Source: Corynebacterium jeikeium (GTDB lineage Bacteria > Actinomycetota > Actinomycetes > Mycobacteriales > Mycobacteriaceae). Taken from it: a stretch of 64,000 bases of DNA. Location: assembly GCF_028609885.1 (NCBI RefSeq), contig NZ_CP063195.1, positions 496,001 to 560,000 on the forward strand, written 5' to 3'. Position numbers and translations under genes: made by a program. Positions 29,265 through 37,227 of the stretch are shown piece after piece. Positions within the stretch are counted from its first letter, which is position 1, and each line of letters begins with the position of its first letter. The notes beneath the pieces were generated by a model, which saw nothing but the letters and a program-made list of their open reading frames with translations, did not search any database and was not told where the DNA came from.

Positions 29265-30680
29265 ATGCCAGCCGCGAAAGAACTCACCCCGCGCCAACGC
29301 ACCGTCCTGCAATGGGTCGTTGACGGGTGCCCCACCGACCCAGAAGTGCCTTCGACGTACAAAACCACCGCCCGCACACTCGAAGGCCACGAGCTCGTCA
29401 AGGTCAAAGGCCACGGCAAGACGTGGCAAGCAACGGTCACTGAGCGCGGCAAGCGGGTGCTGGCAGGGAAAGAACTGCTCCGGAAACCGAAACGGAAACG
29501 CGGCGCGGCACCCGAGACGGTGTACGTTGCGGCTGCCTATGCCCCGCCAGAGCCGCCACCTGCGAGCGAGGTGGCACTCGACACGCGCGTGACCGACCTG
29601 CTCGAAGACTTGGTCGCCTCTCAGCGCGGTTGGGTTGTCAGGCACGTAGAAAACCGCGACGTGGCGAGAGCCGACTGGGACCCCGTCGAGAAGTGGGTCA
29701 AAGGACCGCGGAAAGACCTTGTCCCAGACGGCAAAGAGTTCATGCTCGACTGGAGCTACGACTCGTGGCATTTCAACTCTCCCGTGACGGTGACCGCTGC
29801 GTTGCTTGACACGGACGAGTGGGTGTCACCAGACCCGGGACCGGTCCTGCGGGACGAAGTTGAAGTCCGCAAATTCCACCCGGCAATCAACAGGCTTCTA
29901 CGAAACTCTAAGTGGTACAGCGCAGAGACGAAACAGCGCGCAAAGTTGCTTTTGCACGTCGTTATCACCGAGGCTCAAGCCCGCGGGTGGAGTGTGACGG
30001 CACACGACACCGAGGACCACAAAGGCAAGAAAGTACTGGAGAAAGTCACACTCGACACCGACTACCACTCGTATGAGATGTGGGTCAGCGAGCGCGAAAA
30101 CAGCGTCGAGCGGCCGCCGACGAAGAAGGAAGTCAAAGCCTACGAGGACTCGCTGCGCTGGTCGTACAACAAGGGCAAAGAAATGCCGAAGTACTACAAC
30201 AAAGAAGGTACAGGCCTGGTGTCTCTCGTTGTCGGTTTCACCAGGCGAAACGACACCCCTGCCAAGCCGACGCGGCTGAACTTCGTGCTCGGGGACTTCT
30301 TTGCCGACGTCCACCGCAGGGAGCAGTGGTACGCAGTGGTAAAAGAGCGCGACCGCGTCGAGGCCGAGTGCCGGCAGCGCCGACTCGACAAAGCAACGGA
30401 GCTCGCCCGTGTTCACCACCGGGAGAGCGAGCGTCACAAAGTGCTTCTCCAGCGCGTCGAGGCATGGAAAGAGCGGCAGGCAATTGAGGAGTACCTCGCA
30501 GCGCTCGAAGGCGTTGCAGGGGCCGAAGAGTGGGTCAATTGGTGCAGGGAAAGGCTGACCAAGACGAGCCCTCTGGGTGAGACCGACTTGCCTGTGGACG
30601 TCCCATTTGACGAGCAGGAAAACCGTGGGCTGATTGCGGCGTTCGAGCAACGGTTGCCGGAGGACGAAAGTCAGTGGTGA
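29265..30680 (+). CDS. Unrecognised 471-aa protein with N-terminal winged helix
   Basis: From ATG 29265. Residues 1-75 look like a winged-helix DNA-binding domain (LTPRQRTVLQWVVDG ... TYKTTARTLEGHELVKVKG ... WQATVTERGKRVLAG), followed by a basic linker (RKPKRKRG) and a large unrecognised central region. The last 150 residues are strongly helical and charged (RVEAECRQRRLDKATELARVHH ...), possibly a coiled coil. I do not recognise the family. It may be a regulator or replication/partition-type protein of an integrated element; that is speculation. No signal peptide or membrane segment. Confidence 0.65.
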   Translation: MPAAKELTPRQRTVLQWVVDGCPTDPEVPSTYKTTARTLEGHELVKVKGHGKTWQATVTERGKRVLAGKELLRKPKRKRGAAPETVYVAAAYAPPEPPPASEVALDTRVTDLLEDLVASQRGWVVRHVENRDVARADWDPVEKWVKGPRKDLVPDGKEFMLDWSYDSWHFNSPVTVTAALLDTDEWVSPDPGPVLRDEVEVRKFHPAINRLLRNSKWYSAETKQRAKLLLHVVITEAQARGWSVTAHDTEDHKGKKVLEKVTLDTDYHSYEMWVSERENSVERPPTKKEVKAYEDSLRWSYNKGKEMPKYYNKEGTGLVSLVVGFTRRNDTPAKPTRLNFVLGDFFADVHRREQWYAVVKERDRVEAECRQRRLDKATELARVHHRESERHKVLLQRVEAWKERQAIEEYLAALEGVAGAEEWVNWCRERLTKTSPLGETDLPVDVPFDEQENRGLIAAFEQRLPEDESQW

Positions 30681-30879
30681 CGCTGGCCTGTCGCGGGGGC
30701 TGGGTTCCGTAGCGGGAGTCGTGGCGGGGTTCGGTGCGGGAGGACGTCAGGGGGGTTGGAAGGAAGCGGGGCTTTGGCCTGGAGGGTTGCGTCAGAAGTG
30801 GCAGTGGAGTCCCGAATTGAGGCAAGGTGCGAACCCCCGCTGTAGCGGTTCGTCTCGCACGACGACACAATGCCCGTCC
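30681..30879. other. Intergenic gap within unknown-gene cluster
   Basis: 199 bp without a credible gene. It includes G-rich sequence and the leader of the next small gene. Confidence 0.4.
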
Positions 30880-31182
30880 ATGACTGCACAACGACATGAA
30901 AGCGGCGGTGACGGACGTAGTTCGGCTTGGTCGCAGGAGTCCGCGCCAGAGACCTTCTACGCCAAGAAAGTGCGCTCGGTTTCCGACACGTACCCATACT
31001 CCGCGGTCCGAGTCGAGGTGCGGGACGGAGACTTCACACTGCTGTCCGTCCACTGGTCGGCAGAGCTAGCGCTCAAGGAGGTCGGTGAACACCTCGCCCG
31101 CGGTGAGAAGGCCGCTGCGTACCTCGCCCGCTGGGAACGCATTGAGTCCGAGAACGACCCGCGGCTCAAAGAGACGTCCTAA
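30880..31182 (+). CDS. Hypothetical 100-aa protein
   Basis: ATG 30880 opens a 100-residue soluble protein (MTAQRHESGGDG...). The middle reads like a small alpha/beta fold (VRVEVRDGDFTLLSVHWSAELALKEVGEHLARGEKAAAYLARWE). I do not recognise it. The frame extends upstream to 30634, overlapping the preceding gene, but without a start signal. Confidence 0.5.
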   Translation: MTAQRHESGGDGRSSAWSQESAPETFYAKKVRSVSDTYPYSAVRVEVRDGDFTLLSVHWSAELALKEVGEHLARGEKAAAYLARWERIESENDPRLKETS

Positions 31183-31247
31183 CCTGCACCGAACTGCCTG
31201 CCCCTGGTTGAGTGGGCGGCTTTTCGAGGTAAGGCAGGCTACTTTCC

Positions 31248-31823
31248 ATGATCCACCACAACGCAAAAGCAGCGACACCGCACCGCTGCACCGAAGAAAA
31301 GAAAACTACGACCCCGCACACGCCAAAGGAGGTGCTGCTCTCGCTCGACGTGTTCTTCAACCGGGACGAACTGGTCACAGTGAACCGGTTCCTCCGCCGC
31401 CACTCCGACAGTGTTCGTGTTGTTGGCGCTGACGGTGAGCACCACCTGCTCGACGTGTTCCAGGCCATGAAGTTCCTGACCACACTGGTCAAATACTCCG
31501 ACCAGGACAACGGAATGCTCACGCTGGAAGCGGACGCGAACCCACGTCACCTGACGTACTACGAGCGGGAAAACCTCGTGGACGCAGACAAGTTCGACCA
31601 GAAAGAGCTGGCAGCCGCCGTCGCACCGAAAGAAGACGCACCCCGCGAGCTTCTGGACGCAATGTTTAGCCAGGACACCTGGGAAGTCTGGACCGCCGAA
31701 AGCATCGACTTCCTCGCCCGCTGCAACGACTTCGAGGAGGCACGTCGCATAACTCAGTCGTTCCGGGACGAAGGGGTGCCGGCCCAGTTGAGTAGAACTT
31801 CTCGCACGGTCTATCCCGTGTAG
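31248..31823 (+). CDS. Hypothetical 191-aa protein
   Basis: A soluble protein with a polar N-terminus. The core is alpha/beta (KEVLLSLDVFFNRDELVTVNRFLRRHSDSVRVVGADG), followed by a helix-rich acidic C-terminus. No known motif is recognised. It is followed by a strong terminator, making it the last gene of the 29.2-31.8 kb cluster. Confidence 0.6.
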   Translation: MIHHNAKAATPHRCTEEKKTTTPHTPKEVLLSLDVFFNRDELVTVNRFLRRHSDSVRVVGADGEHHLLDVFQAMKFLTTLVKYSDQDNGMLTLEADANPRHLTYYERENLVDADKFDQKELAAAVAPKEDAPRELLDAMFSQDTWEVWTAESIDFLARCNDFEEARRITQSFRDEGVPAQLSRTSRTVYPV

Positions 31824-31835
31824 GAAGGCGAAAAG

Positions 31836-31876
31836 AAACCCGCCACGGCGAGCGAAACGTTCACCGTGGCGGGTTT
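31836..31876 (+). terminator. Terminator after 191-aa ORF
   Basis: A 13-bp perfect stem (AAACCCGCCACGG at 31836-31848 with its complement at 31864-31876), 15-nt loop. Confidence 0.8.
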
Positions 31877-31967
31877 CGGCATACCGACCCGGTCGGTGAC
31901 CGCCAGCGATTAGAACGTATAGTCGATACTTCCGTACCCGTGTCTAGCCCGTCACTACCCTCGGTGT

Positions 31968-31999
31968 TGCTCCTTTCAACACAACCCAACCAAGGAGCA
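31968..31999 (+). promoter_or_regulatory. Possible ribosome-binding-site-sequestering hairpin
   Basis: TGCTCCTT (31968-31975) is exactly complementary to AAGGAGCA (31992-31999), which contains the Shine-Dalgarno of the next gene, with a 16-nt C/A-rich loop. Pairing would hide the ribosome-binding site. Confidence 0.45.
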
Positions 32000-32003
32000 C
32001 AGA

Positions 32004-32351
32004 ATGTCTTTTCCCGCCCCCGACACCATTGTCCGAGACTGGCTGAACGAGCGTGCCGAAGCAGGCGTTGTCCGCGCCAAGGTCGTCACCGACGTCGCCT
32101 ACAGCGACGGCGTGCTGACGGTGACCATCGAGCCGGAGAAGTTCGTTGACTTGGGCGCCTGGAACTCACTGAACGAGGGCTACTCCGACTCGCTTGGCGC
32201 CTTCTACGCCACGGAGCTCGGCTGGACGAATAAGCAGTCCGTCTACCTGCGCGAAATGGTCACCGAAATGCGCGTCGTGACGGCCACCGGCTCGGTGCTC
32301 GAAACGGTGGACACCGCCGCCTACCAGCGGAAGAAGAACCCGCAGTTCTAG
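32004..32351 (+). CDS. Hypothetical 115-aa protein
   Basis: A small soluble protein with a well-placed AAGGAG ribosome-binding site. The first half has alternating strands (RAKVVTDVAYSDGVLTVTIEPEKF), the second is helical (FYATELGWTNKQSVYLREMVTEMRVV). Unrecognised. Its ribosome-binding site lies inside an 8-bp hairpin, suggesting translational control. Confidence 0.6.
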   Translation: MSFPAPDTIVRDWLNERAEAGVVRAKVVTDVAYSDGVLTVTIEPEKFVDLGAWNSLNEGYSDSLGAFYATELGWTNKQSVYLREMVTEMRVVTATGSVLETVDTAAYQRKKNPQF

Positions 32352-32873
32352 TGCCCCGACCCGCACCCCGACCCGTCTCGGCAACCGCTCCGGCTAACGT
32401 GTCGGACTCCGAAGCAGTGAACACGCACTCGTAACGGCAACCGGGGCGGCTCCCGAAGCGAGCCCCACCGGGCACCGAGACGAGCCTCGGGCGACATCCG
32501 CGGCGCGCCCCGCTACGACACGCCCGGTACGGCAACCGAGACGAGCCCCGGGGCGGGAGTCGGTGGGCGTTGCGGGGTGTGCAAGGAAGCGGCGGAAAAC
32601 GTGTAAGCCGCCGTGTAAGCGGCGGCGGAGCTAAAGGTTGGGGAGTTTGCTGAATGTCCCTTTTGGTTGGCTTCATCGATGTCGCCTATGGCGATAGGTC
32701 TGCGTTTACGTTGTTCGTTGCGGGACGAGGTTGAATGGCGGTCCATGCCTAACCATGACTGAGTGAGGGGAGGGGCGAGGTTACCCATCTTGGGGGGTGT
32801 CCCTATGTTTTTGTCAAGCGTTAGGCCGATGTTGACGAGAACAGTCTTGGGAGTAGGTTCTTAGGCGTGCCTA
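32352..32873. other. Non-coding stretch with CGGCAACCG repeats
   Basis: 522 bp without a credible gene. CGGCAACCG occurs at 32379, 32435 and 32530, within a GC-rich segment that also repeats CCGAGACGAGCC (about 32474 and 32538). The right half (32640-32860) is AT-richer and looks like mobile-element remnant sequence, but I could not identify it. Confidence 0.5.
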
Positions 32874-32903
32874 GGAGCCGACCAGCGTGTGCTGGTCGGC
32901 TCC
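32874..32903. repeat. Hairpin at the 3' end of the IS110 transposase
   Basis: A 13-bp perfect stem GGAGCCGACCAGC / GCTGGTCGGCTCC with a GTGT loop, 12 nt beyond the transposase stop. It may be a terminator or an element end. Confidence 0.6.
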
Positions 32904-33090
32904 GTCTTTGGGCTTTATGCGGCGACGGGGCGTGGCGGGATCTCGCGGAAGAACTCCTTGTTTTTCAGCATCGCGTAGATGACATTGCATCGGCGTCGTG
33001 CCAGGCAGATGACTGCTGCGTTGTGGCGTTTTCCTTCAGCGCGTTTGCGTTCGTAATACTGCCGTGACGGTTCGTGGCTGCGGATAACCG

Positions 33091-34511
33091 GTCAAGTCCG
33101 GTGTAGTGGTGTAGCCGTTTGTGCTTTCGGCTCGATATGAAGTTCGGGGCTTGGTTAGGCGGTTAGCTGGTGGTGGTCGTCACGATGTTCTCCTGGGTGG
33201 TGCATGAGGTGCTTGGTGTGTTCGAGTGCGGTCAGTGACATGTAGCGTTTTTGTTGGATCCAATCGTCGTGTTGCTCGGCTAGGACCGCACCGACAAGCC
33301 GGATGATGGATTCACGGTTTGGGAAAATGCCGACGACGTCGGTGCGCCGGCGGATCTCTCGGTTTAACCGTTCTGTGGGGTTGTTTGACCACACCTTCGT
33401 CCAGACTGGTTTCGGCACTGCGGTAAACGCCAGTACTTCATCGAGTGATTCCTCCAAATACGCCGCGACGTGAGGGAATTTCGGCTCCAGTAGGTCGACA
33501 ACTTCGCGGGCTTGAGCCCAAGTGGATGTGGCGTCAGGTTGCTGGAAGATTGTCTGGAACATCGCAGAGACCATCGGCCATTGTGTTTTCGGGACCTTTT
33601 CGTAGAGGTTCTTCGCGAAATGGGTGCGGCACCGCTGCCACGACGCATTGGGCAGCACTTCGGAAATGGCGTGCTGGATGCCTTCGTGGGCATCACTGGT
33701 GATAAGGAATACCCCAGTAAGTCCGCGGGCTTTTAAGTCCTGGAAGAAGCCTTTCCACGACGCGTTGGATTCCGCGGTGGCGACGTGCATGCCGAGCATT
33801 TCGCGATACCCGTCGGCGTTGACTCCGGTGGCAAGCAGCACTGAGCATTTGACCACCCGGCCGCCTTCACGGACTTTGATCGTGAGCGCATCGCACGATA
33901 AAAAGGCGTACCCGCCGGGGTCTAGTGGGCGGTTTTTGAAGTCTGCGACCATGTCGTCGAGTTCTTCTGACATGCGTGAGACTTGCGATTTCGACATGCT
34001 GGAAATCCCAAGTGTAGCCACCAGATCATTCATCCTGCGGGTGGAAACCCCCTTAAGGTAGCACGTGGCGATCACAGTCGATAAGGCTCGTTCTGCTCGT
34101 GAGCGGCGCTCTAACAGCCAGTCTGGGAAGAACGCGCCGTGGCGCAGTTTCGGCACCGCCACGTCGATCGTGCCGACACGGGTGTCAAGGTCGCGGTGGC
34201 GATACCCGTTGCGGTGGTTGACCCGCTCGGTGGATACAACCCCGTATTCGGCGCCGCAGACGGTGTCAGCCTGGGCGGAGAGGATCTGGTTGATAAACCC
34301 TTGCAGCATCTGGCGCATCAAATCCGGAGACGCTTGGGCCAGCAAATCATCCAGATAGGTTGTCGGGTCGATAGAATACGGTGCAGCGGTCATCGTCATA
34401 GGCCTTTCGGTGAGATGTGGTAGTTGAGTTGAAAGGCTAACTGGCGGTGGCCGCCCACTACTTTCCGGGATCCACCATCAGCAAGCGTTACACCACACTA
34501 AGGGACGCAAC
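33091..34511 (-). mobile_element. IS256-family insertion sequence inside the IS110 gene
   Basis: An element of about 1421 bp bounded by the direct repeat CGGATAACCG (33081-33090 and 34512-34521), the presumed target-site duplication (8-9 bp is usual; one or two bases may be coincidental). The ends form an imperfect inverted repeat (GTCAAGTCC.. and GTTGCGTCC.., sharing GTGGTGTA further in). One intact transposase gene. Confidence 0.87.
33155..34399 (-). CDS. tnp: IS256-family transposase
   Basis: A 414-residue mutator-type transposase with the DDE set: FLSCDALTIKV, LITSDAHEGIQHAI, and NNPTERLNREIRRRTDVVGIFP. The N-terminal half has the usual RNGYRHRDLDTRVGTIDVAVPKLR block. The frame is complete, so the element may be mobile. 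Confidence 0.92.
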   Translation of the reverse strand: MTMTAAPYSIDPTTYLDDLLAQASPDLMRQMLQGFINQILSAQADTVCGAEYGVVSTERVNHRNGYRHRDLDTRVGTIDVAVPKLRHGAFFPDWLLERRSRAERALSTVIATCYLKGVSTRRMNDLVATLGISSMSKSQVSRMSEELDDMVADFKNRPLDPGGYAFLSCDALTIKVREGGRVVKCSVLLATGVNADGYREMLGMHVATAESNASWKGFFQDLKARGLTGVFLITSDAHEGIQHAISEVLPNASWQRCRTHFAKNLYEKVPKTQWPMVSAMFQTIFQQPDATSTWAQAREVVDLLEPKFPHVAAYLEESLDEVLAFTAVPKPVWTKVWSNNPTERLNREIRRRTDVVGIFPNRESIIRLVGAVLAEQHDDWIQQKRYMSLTALEHTKHLMHHPGEHRDDHHQLTA

Positions 34512-35557
34512 CGGATAACCGCGAATGCGGAGTAGAACAAGGCATTTTTCAGTCGTTTATTGCCTGACCGTGCTGGGAACTCACCTCTGATCGACGAACC
34601 TGATCGTCTAGTGACGGGCGCTATTCCAGCATAAGCAGCTAAGTGGCCAGCACTATCGAAGTCGGAGCCATCACCGATCGCAAGAAGGATCTGCGCTGCG
34701 GTCTTGATGCCGACTCCGGGCATACTCATCAAGACCTCACAAAGAGGGAAATCAGCGAGCATCTCTTCAACCTGTTCAGCGATGGTGTTTCGTTGCTCTT
34801 TGAGGGCCTTGATGTTTGCAGCCAGTTGAGGAATTACTAACTCGGCGGCATCGCTTCCAGGCACGGTGACTGATTGAGCTTTCAGTGCTGCAAAAATGTC
34901 GTCTACCAGCGGGGTGGGGTCTTTACGTGTGTGCTTGATCATCCAGTTCAACACTCGTTGGTATCCGGCTCTTTTTAGCCCCTGCGGTCCCTTGTAATGA
35001 ATCAATAAATCCAGGATCGGCGTGCGAGTCAGGGTGCTACCAGCAAAAACTCGTTCCAGGCTGGGATAGATCTGGGTGAGGATACTGCGAAGTCGATTGA
35101 CCGTGCGAGTGCAATCGCGGGCGATGTCATCATCGAAGCCGGACAGCATCTTTAGGGCGGAAAGTACCTCATCATTGCGGTCGACGGCACGTAGCGTGTG
35201 GGGCATTGTGCGGGCGGTGTCAGCGATGATGAATGCGTCGCGTTTGTCTGTTTTTGCACGCCCCGGATAGAGATCTGCAGCTTTGCGCATCGCAAGACCT
35301 GGCAGGTATCCGACTTCGCAACCGCAGTCCCGGGCTACAGCAATTGGTAGTGCGCCGATGGTGTTGGGTTGGTCGACGATCACGAGCACGGTGCCAAGCT
35401 CCTGAAGCTGGTGAAAAACGCCTGCTAGTTCGGATTCGAGTTGGGGCAACGGTTTGTCGAAGACCTTGTTGCCATCACGGTCTAGGGCGCAGGCGTGGTG
35501 TTCAGATTTGCCGACGTCTAGGCCGAGGAATATGTCGATGGAATGCTCCGGAGACAT

Positions 35558-36051
35558 GATGAGCTCCTAGAAAACGAGATGGGTATGGCGTTGATCCAGT
35601 CGCTGGCGTCATGACCTTCGTTGCAAGCACCCACGTTACAAAGAGACCTAGTTTGAAACTGGCCGTGTCCCTATCAGCTGTCATCGAAAGTCCTGGCACC
35701 CGGCGGCAACACCCCCCGGATTATGGAAACTACAGGGCAAGTAAGCCATACCGGGACCAGCGACTATCCCCATTATCAGGGACACTCACAAGGTAACGGG
35801 GGGTGGAGAATCGGCCGCATTTTTACTTAATTTTTCATATGAAGTCCAGGGGGTTTACCCAACCCGTAGGTTTATGCGATCGCGTTTAAAACGTTGTTTC
35901 ATAGAAAAATATGCGCAGGATTGTATCGTTGAAGATGTATCGGTTTTTCGAAAACCGGAGCGTACAGCGCTTGCGGCTCGCGCCCAGCGCCTTTTGATCC
36001 AGAAAGATTCAGATACAACCAATCGAGATTCTTCGAGGAGAGATTTCGCCG
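35558..36051. other. IS110 left flank and promoter region of the dehydrogenase operon
   Basis: 494 bp without a gene. The first part (to about 35800) is the 5' flank of the IS110 element. The rest is AT-rich and promoter-like, with TGTATCG repeated at 35932 and 35937 and a CGGTTT..AAACCG palindrome at 35941-35957 just upstream of the next operon. Confidence 0.5.
35941..35957. promoter_or_regulatory. Palindrome upstream of the dehydrogenase-GS operon
   Basis: CGGTTTTTCGAAAACCG: 6-bp arms CGGTTT/AAACCG around TTCGA, 95 bp upstream of the start codon. It is a candidate repressor operator; the regulator is unknown. Confidence 0.35.
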
Positions 36052-37212
36052 ATGACCCAGTCCACCGGCTCCACCGACACCAGCATCGACTTCCTGTGGC
36101 TTTCCGAGCCCGACATGATTGAAGCGGGGGTGACGGACTCTGCTCGCTGCGTCGACGTCATGGAAGAAACCCTGATCCTTCTGGATAAGGGCGACTACCG
36201 CATGGCTGGCGCTTCCGGAAACTCCCACGGCGCCCAGGTCAATTTCCCCGACAACCCCGAGCACGAGGGCATGCCCGCCAACGGCCCCGACCGTCGCTTC
36301 ATGGCTATGCCCGCTTACCTCGGCGGCCGATTCAAGGGCGCCGGCGTGAAGTGGTACGGCTCGAACGCCGAGAACCGCGCCGCAGGTCTGCCCCGCTCCA
36401 TCCACGTGTTCGTCCTCAACGATGCCGTCACCGGCGCCCCGAAGGCGATCATGTCGGCCAACCTGCTATCCGCTTACCGCACTGGTGCGGTTCCGGCTGT
36501 GGGCGTCAAGCACCTCGCCGTAGAGAACGCAGAGACCGTAGGAATCATCGGACCGGGCGTCATGTCCCGCACCATCCTGGCCTCCTCCATCACCCAACGA
36601 CCCAGCATCAAGACCGTAAAGATCAAGGGCCGCAGCGCCGGTTCCACCGAAAAGGCAGCACAGTGGATCCGCGACCGCTTCGCGGACCTGGACGTGCAGG
36701 TCGTCGATAGCGAGCAGGAGGCCATCGAGGGCAGCGACATCCTGATCGCCGGCACCTCCACCTCCCCGGACGGCCCGCAGGCCTTCCCGTACTTCAAGCG
36801 CGAGTGGCTCAAGCCCGGCGCGCTGGTGCTGTGCCCCGCAGCGGCCCGCTTCGATGACGACTTCATCAAGTCCGAAGAATCCAACCTGGTGCTGGACTAT
36901 GACGGCCTGTACAAGGAATGGTTCCAGGAAAACGGCCCGGACGTCACCTACGAGCGCCTGCTGGGCATCCCCGGCAACCGCTGGTGGGACATGGTCGAGG
37001 AGGGCACCCTGCCGAAGGAGAAGCTGCACAATATCGGTGCCATCGCCGCGGGTAAGGCCCCGGGCCGCGAGAACGATGAGCAGATCTTTTTCTACTCCAT
37101 CGGCGGCATGCCCGTCGAGGATGTTTCCTGGGCTACCGAGGTGTATGAGAACGCTCTGGAGAAGGGCATTGGCACCAAACTGAATCTCTGGGAGACCCCG
37201 GAGCTAACCTAG
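36052..37212 (+). CDS. Ornithine cyclodeaminase/mu-crystallin family dehydrogenase (TynB-like)
   Basis: A 386-residue Rossmann-fold protein: substrate-side segment RFMAMPAYLGGRFKGAGVKWYGSN, NAD-binding motif VGIIGPGVMSRTIL, and LIAGTSTSPDG. Relatives are named ornithine cyclodeaminases or 'tyramine oxidase subunit B'; the reaction here is uncertain. GAGGAGAG precedes ATG 36052. The next gene, a glutamine synthetase, starts 15 nt after the stop, so the two form an operon. Together they may process an amino acid or amine, e.g. gamma-glutamylation plus oxidation, which is inference. Confidence 0.8.
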   Translation: MTQSTGSTDTSIDFLWLSEPDMIEAGVTDSARCVDVMEETLILLDKGDYRMAGASGNSHGAQVNFPDNPEHEGMPANGPDRRFMAMPAYLGGRFKGAGVKWYGSNAENRAAGLPRSIHVFVLNDAVTGAPKAIMSANLLSAYRTGAVPAVGVKHLAVENAETVGIIGPGVMSRTILASSITQRPSIKTVKIKGRSAGSTEKAAQWIRDRFADLDVQVVDSEQEAIEGSDILIAGTSTSPDGPQAFPYFKREWLKPGALVLCPAAARFDDDFIKSEESNLVLDYDGLYKEWFQENGPDVTYERLLGIPGNRWWDMVEEGTLPKEKLHNIGAIAAGKAPGRENDEQIFFYSIGGMPVEDVSWATEVYENALEKGIGTKLNLWETPELT

Positions 37213-37227
37213 GAGCCTGAACGAACC

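Larger units (their letters stand above)
32915..35557 (-). pseudogene. IS110-family transposase, split by an IS256 insertion
   Basis: The gene starts at ATG 35557 and runs to about 34512 (IFLGLDVGKSEHHACALDRDG, DEDD-type RuvC-like domain; C-terminal GVGIKTAAQILLAIGD and YAGIAPVTRRSGSS typical of IS110). It stops making sense after SAFAVIR, where the IS256 element begins. The missing C-terminus is found on the far side: from 33090 to 32915 the frame continues as SHEPSRQYYERKRAEG...FREIPPRPVAA and a stop. Joining the two at the 10-bp repeat restores an uninterrupted reading frame of normal IS110 length (about 400 residues). The gene is therefore inactivated by insertion, not by decay. Confidence 0.9.

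Noticed and set aside
27088..36051. Distal att copy of the tRNA-Arg 3' end
   Set aside because: I read to the core-gene boundary and saw no repeat of the T-arm/acceptor sequence; the island call rests on composition and content only.
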